6,766 bases of DNA from Phycisphaeraceae bacterium. GTDB lineage: Bacteria; Planctomycetota; Phycisphaerae; Phycisphaerales; Phycisphaeraceae. This document shows, in pieces, positions 4,875-6,766 of the stretch; position 1 is the first letter of the stretch; each line of letters opens with the position of its first letter. Both the position numbers and the translations under genes were made by a program. The notes under the pieces are model-generated. The model was not told where the DNA came from. It worked only from the letters and a program-made list of their open reading frames with translations, and did not search any database. Location of the stretch: positions 1-6,766 of the forward strand of contig JAESSU010000543.1 of assembly GCA_016763955.1 (NCBI GenBank), given 5' to 3'.

Positions 4875-6209
4875 TTACTTGCCCACGCAAAACGTTGCAA
4901 ACACGCGGCCAATGATGTCGTCAGGGGTCATTTGCCCACCGAGTGAGGCAAGCTCGTCTAAAGCATCTCGCAATTGACCTGCAATGAGTTCCAAGTCGTC
5001 TAACGCAGGCTCGTCTTTCTGGGGCGTGACTTGAAGTAAGGCATCATCTAGAGCTTGCAGGGCATGCTTAAGTGCTAACTCATGTCTAGGTTGTAAGGCT
5101 AGTTTTTGCGCTTGAATACTCACACCTCGGTGACCGAGCTTGGCTAGAATTTGATATTTAAGCTGATCGATTCCCATGCCCGTGTGCGCACTAATGGGCA
5201 AGACATTGGGATCATCGGGCGTTTTGAAGTTGGGCTCATCAGCCTTGGGAGCCACTTGGATGAGATGGTCTGCGTGGGGCGTTTTGCCATGGTGGATAAT
5301 CAGGTCTGCTTGATCAATGGCTTGCCTAGCTGCTTGCTGGATATCCGCATCAAGTAAACTCGCTGCATCATCAAGTCCTGCAATGTCCATGAGCATCACC
5401 TCAACCTGCGAGCCATCCGCTCGTTGGAGAATCAAAGGTTCTGCCAAAATGTCTCGCGTTGTTCCTGGAGCTTGATGGGTCACCGCACGTTGATGCCCTA
5501 GCAGGACATTAAACAGTGTGCTCTTACCTGATGATGGCGGCCCCACAAGCACCACGCGAGGTAGCGCTTCTAACGCGCCCCAACTCCGAGAGTTGGCAAC
5601 CAGATCATCTAGCTGCACGTGGACATCAGTGAGTCGCTTGAGCAATTGAGCAGGGGTGATGGCAATGACATCTTCCTGATCGGTAAAGTCAATGCCCGCT
5701 TCAACCAGTGCCAGTGCGGTGGCTAACTCAGTGACAACTTTGTGACTGAATGTGCCAAGATTTCCTTGTCGCAAAAGTTTGGCTGCTTGGAGTTGCGCTT
5801 CACTGATGGCTGTGATGGTGGCCCCGATGCCTTCAGCTTGTGTCAGGTCTAACTTGCCTGCTAGGTAAGCCATGAATGTAAATTCACCGGGCTGGGCCAT
5901 GCGAGCGCCTAGCTGAATCATGCGATGAATCAGCTGCCCTAATAATGCTGGATTGCCCGGCAGTTGCAACTCAACGCTATCTTGGCCGGTGTAGCTTGCG
6001 GGCTCCTGGAAGTTTAAGACTAGGCAGGGCAGCTGGTGATTGCCATAGGTAATACGTGTTGCGGTGAGTTGCCTTGGCGGGGGGAGGGTGATCCCCATGT
6101 CTTGCATGATTGTTTTACAGCCTGATCCTGAAAGTCTGATCAGCCCACGCAAAGACTGCCCTGGTGCAGAGCTTATAGCGACAATGGTATGGGCATTGGC
6201 GGACATCAT
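4875..6209 (-). CDS. mnmE: tRNA uridine-5-carboxymethylaminomethyl modification GTPase MnmE (TrmE)
   Basis: MnmE works with MnmG to place the (carboxymethyl)aminomethyl group on wobble uridine 34 of certain tRNAs, using GTP, a folate one-carbon unit and glycine or ammonium. The 444-residue product is near the usual ~450. The N-terminal folate-binding domain (about 6-120) shows H7-T-I-V-A-I, Y73-T-G-Q-D, P107-G-E-F-T and L122-T-Q-A-E; a helical domain surrounds the G domain. G motifs: G1 G223-P-P-S-S-G-K-S-T, G2 G249-T-T-R-D, G3 D275-I-A-G, G5 S340-A-H-T-G. The end F440-C-V-G-K carries the conserved catalytic cysteine C441. Oddities: G4 appears as P321-K-A-D instead of N-K-x-D, and the P-loop Asn that binds K+ in E. 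coli MnmE is Ser. ATG 6209 follows the mrp stop by one base (TAA-A-ATG), implying translational coupling; a second Met is adjacent. Confidence 0.96.
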   Translation of the reverse strand: MMSANAHTIVAISSAPGQSLRGLIRLSGSGCKTIMQDMGITLPPPRQLTATRITYGNHQLPCLVLNFQEPASYTGQDSVELQLPGNPALLGQLIHRMIQLGARMAQPGEFTFMAYLAGKLDLTQAEGIGATITAISEAQLQAAKLLRQGNLGTFSHKVVTELATALALVEAGIDFTDQEDVIAITPAQLLKRLTDVHVQLDDLVANSRSWGALEALPRVVLVGPPSSGKSTLFNVLLGHQRAVTHQAPGTTRDILAEPLILQRADGSQVEVMLMDIAGLDDAASLLDADIQQAARQAIDQADLIIHHGKTPHADHLIQVAPKADEPNFKTPDDPNVLPISAHTGMGIDQLKYQILAKLGHRGVSIQAQKLALQPRHELALKHALQALDDALLQVTPQKDEPALDDLELIAGQLRDALDELASLGGQMTPDDIIGRVFATFCVGK

Positions 6210-6210
6210 T

Positions 6211-6650
6211 TTAGCTAATGGAAATGGTGGGTGTGGCCAATTCCGTTTGGCGTACTTGGATGCTCACTTGCTGGGTCAAATTTTTAACCACGGTTTCGAG
6301 TTCCAATCCTAGCTGGGCATCATCTTCAAAGTTGGAGATGGGTTTCCCGTTGTCACAGTTTGCACGCAGTCGCATGTTGATGGGAATACCGCCGAGGTAT
6401 TGTATGTCCATCTGGTGTGCCATGGCTTGGGCGCCCCCTTTGCCGAAGATGTCATATTCGACCCCATCGTTGCCGATGAAGTAGCTCATGTTTTCGACCA
6501 CGCCTAGCAGGGGAATCTGCAATTGCTGGAACATGCGAATTGCGCGGCGGGCATCATCTTGTGCAACCTTCTGAGGTGTACAGACGACGACAGCACCCGT
6601 TAGTGGGAGCAACTGCGCAAGTGTCAAAGGAACATCGCCCGTTCCGGGGG
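6211..6650 (-). CDS. mrp: Mrp/ApbC-type P-loop ATPase (iron-sulfur cluster carrier family), C-terminal part only
   Basis: Mrp/ApbC/Nbp35 proteins are soluble deviant-Walker ATPases that carry or transfer Fe-S clusters. About 145 residues match the family's C-terminal half. In order: P-G-T-G-D-V-P-L-T-L-A-Q, then P-L-T-G-A-V-V-V-C-T-P-Q-K-V-A and D-A-R-R-A-I-R-M-F, then L-L-G-V-V-E-N-M-S-Y-F, Y-D-I-F-G-K-G-G, and a late G-G-I-P-I with D-N-G-K-P. The Walker A half is absent, and homology stops at the codon 6646-6648, just where the invariant W-G-x-L-D-Y region should precede the second proline. None of the three minus-strand frames beyond 6650 restores it; the open frame to a GTG at 6729 is chance sequence. 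The C-x2-C pair that often follows E-N-M-S-Y-F is I-G-N-D-G here, so bridging cluster ligands are missing. The stop overlaps mnmE spacing by one base. It is either broken or joined to foreign sequence. Confidence 0.85.
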
Positions 6651-6766
6651 CACAAGCCATTGGCTGAACGTTTAATGTTAGCTTTGCAAGCTGGGGAACA
6701 GGCTGGCGGTGACAACAGATGTGGTTCACAATATGCCAGATCTGCGTTCATTTCCGTATACAATCC
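6651..6766 (+). pseudogene. Fragment of a DUF1028-like protein, C-terminal region, opposite strand to mrp
   Basis: In the plus frame starting at 6651 the sequence reads H-K-P-L-A-E-R-L-M-L-A-L-Q-A-G, then E-Q-A-G-G-D-N-R-C-G, then A-R-S-A-F-I-S-V-Y-N to the edge, without a stop. That order (L-A-E-R-L ... A-L-x-A-G ... A-G-G-D-x-R ... S-A-x-x-x-V) is the pattern I associate with the C-terminal part of DUF1028 (Ntn-hydrolase-like) proteins, usually in the last third of a ~220-300 residue protein. There is no start codon or ribosome binding site, and the codons before 6651 in this frame run antisense through mrp. It is therefore a 5'-truncated fragment joined to mrp, not a gene start. The family call is from memory of the motif and moderately sure. 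Confidence 0.5.

Noticed and set aside
6651..6729. Extension of the mrp frame to a GTG at 6729
   Set aside because: These 26 codons show no Mrp similarity where the family is highly conserved, and the opposite strand reads as a different protein; a simple frameshift was tested by reading all three minus frames and none restores Mrp.
6554..6763. Minus-strand 69-codon frame at the right edge
   Set aside because: A Cys/Pro-rich chance frame overlapping mrp out of phase and antisense to the DUF1028-like fragment.
1..6766. tRNA, rRNA, tmRNA, CRISPR array, insertion sequence or prophage
   Set aside because: Scanned by eye on both strands; no cloverleaf, regularly spaced repeats, transposase motifs or integrase were seen. 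tmRNA was considered because smpB is present, but no ssrA-like ends or tag frame are visible.

Overview
The window reads as chromosomal DNA from a planctomycete-like (PVC group) bacterium, most likely class Phycisphaerae. The grounds are: a membrane protein ending in the C-x2-C-x-Y-x-L-x-G ... C-P-E-C-G zinc ribbon common in Planctomycetota; a GntR-headed, LacI-like sensor regulator beside a 'GFTLIELLVVISII' pseudopilin; PVC-flavoured MnmE and Mrp sequences; and genes with weak or absent Shine-Dalgarno sites. The assignment is inference, because no rRNA or other marker gene is present.

Layout. Positions 1-2060, minus strand: a regulator gene (start best placed at 1979), a secreted jelly-roll-like protein, then the first 39 codons of a pseudopilin-like protein cut by the window edge. 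All three are co-directional with short gaps, so they look like one transcription unit. Its promoter sits at 2033-2060, and three tandem 14-bp repeats lie around the expected transcription start. Positions 2259-2612, minus strand: a small unrecognised lipoprotein. Positions 2613-3005: a non-coding stretch with a GC-rich hairpin and a near-consensus promoter (TCGACA-17-TATAAT) whose spacer holds a perfect PerR/Fur-type palindrome. Positions 3006-3539, plus strand: a cysteine-rich 2-Cys peroxiredoxin, followed by two plus-strand terminators. Positions 3698-4207, minus strand: a two-helix membrane protein with a C-terminal zinc ribbon. Positions 4290-4781, minus: smpB (trans-translation). Positions 4875-6209, minus: mnmE (tRNA wobble-uridine modification GTPase), 1 bp downstream of the 3' part of an mrp/apbC-type P-loop ATPase gene.

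The last ~116 bp do not belong with mrp. Homology to Mrp stops abruptly at about 6650, and the opposite strand from 6651 to the edge encodes what looks like the C-terminal part of a DUF1028 protein. Two 5'-truncated genes therefore face away from a common junction, which suggests an inversion-type rearrangement or an assembly/amplification chimera at a contig end.

Most of the window is ordinary housekeeping content. The parts worth attention are the two well-formed regulatory regions, the regulator/secreted protein/pseudopilin cluster, non-canonical active-site residues in MnmE, Mrp and the peroxiredoxin, and the junction near 6650. I see no strong evidence for a wholly new system, and no tRNA, rRNA, CRISPR array or insertion sequence.
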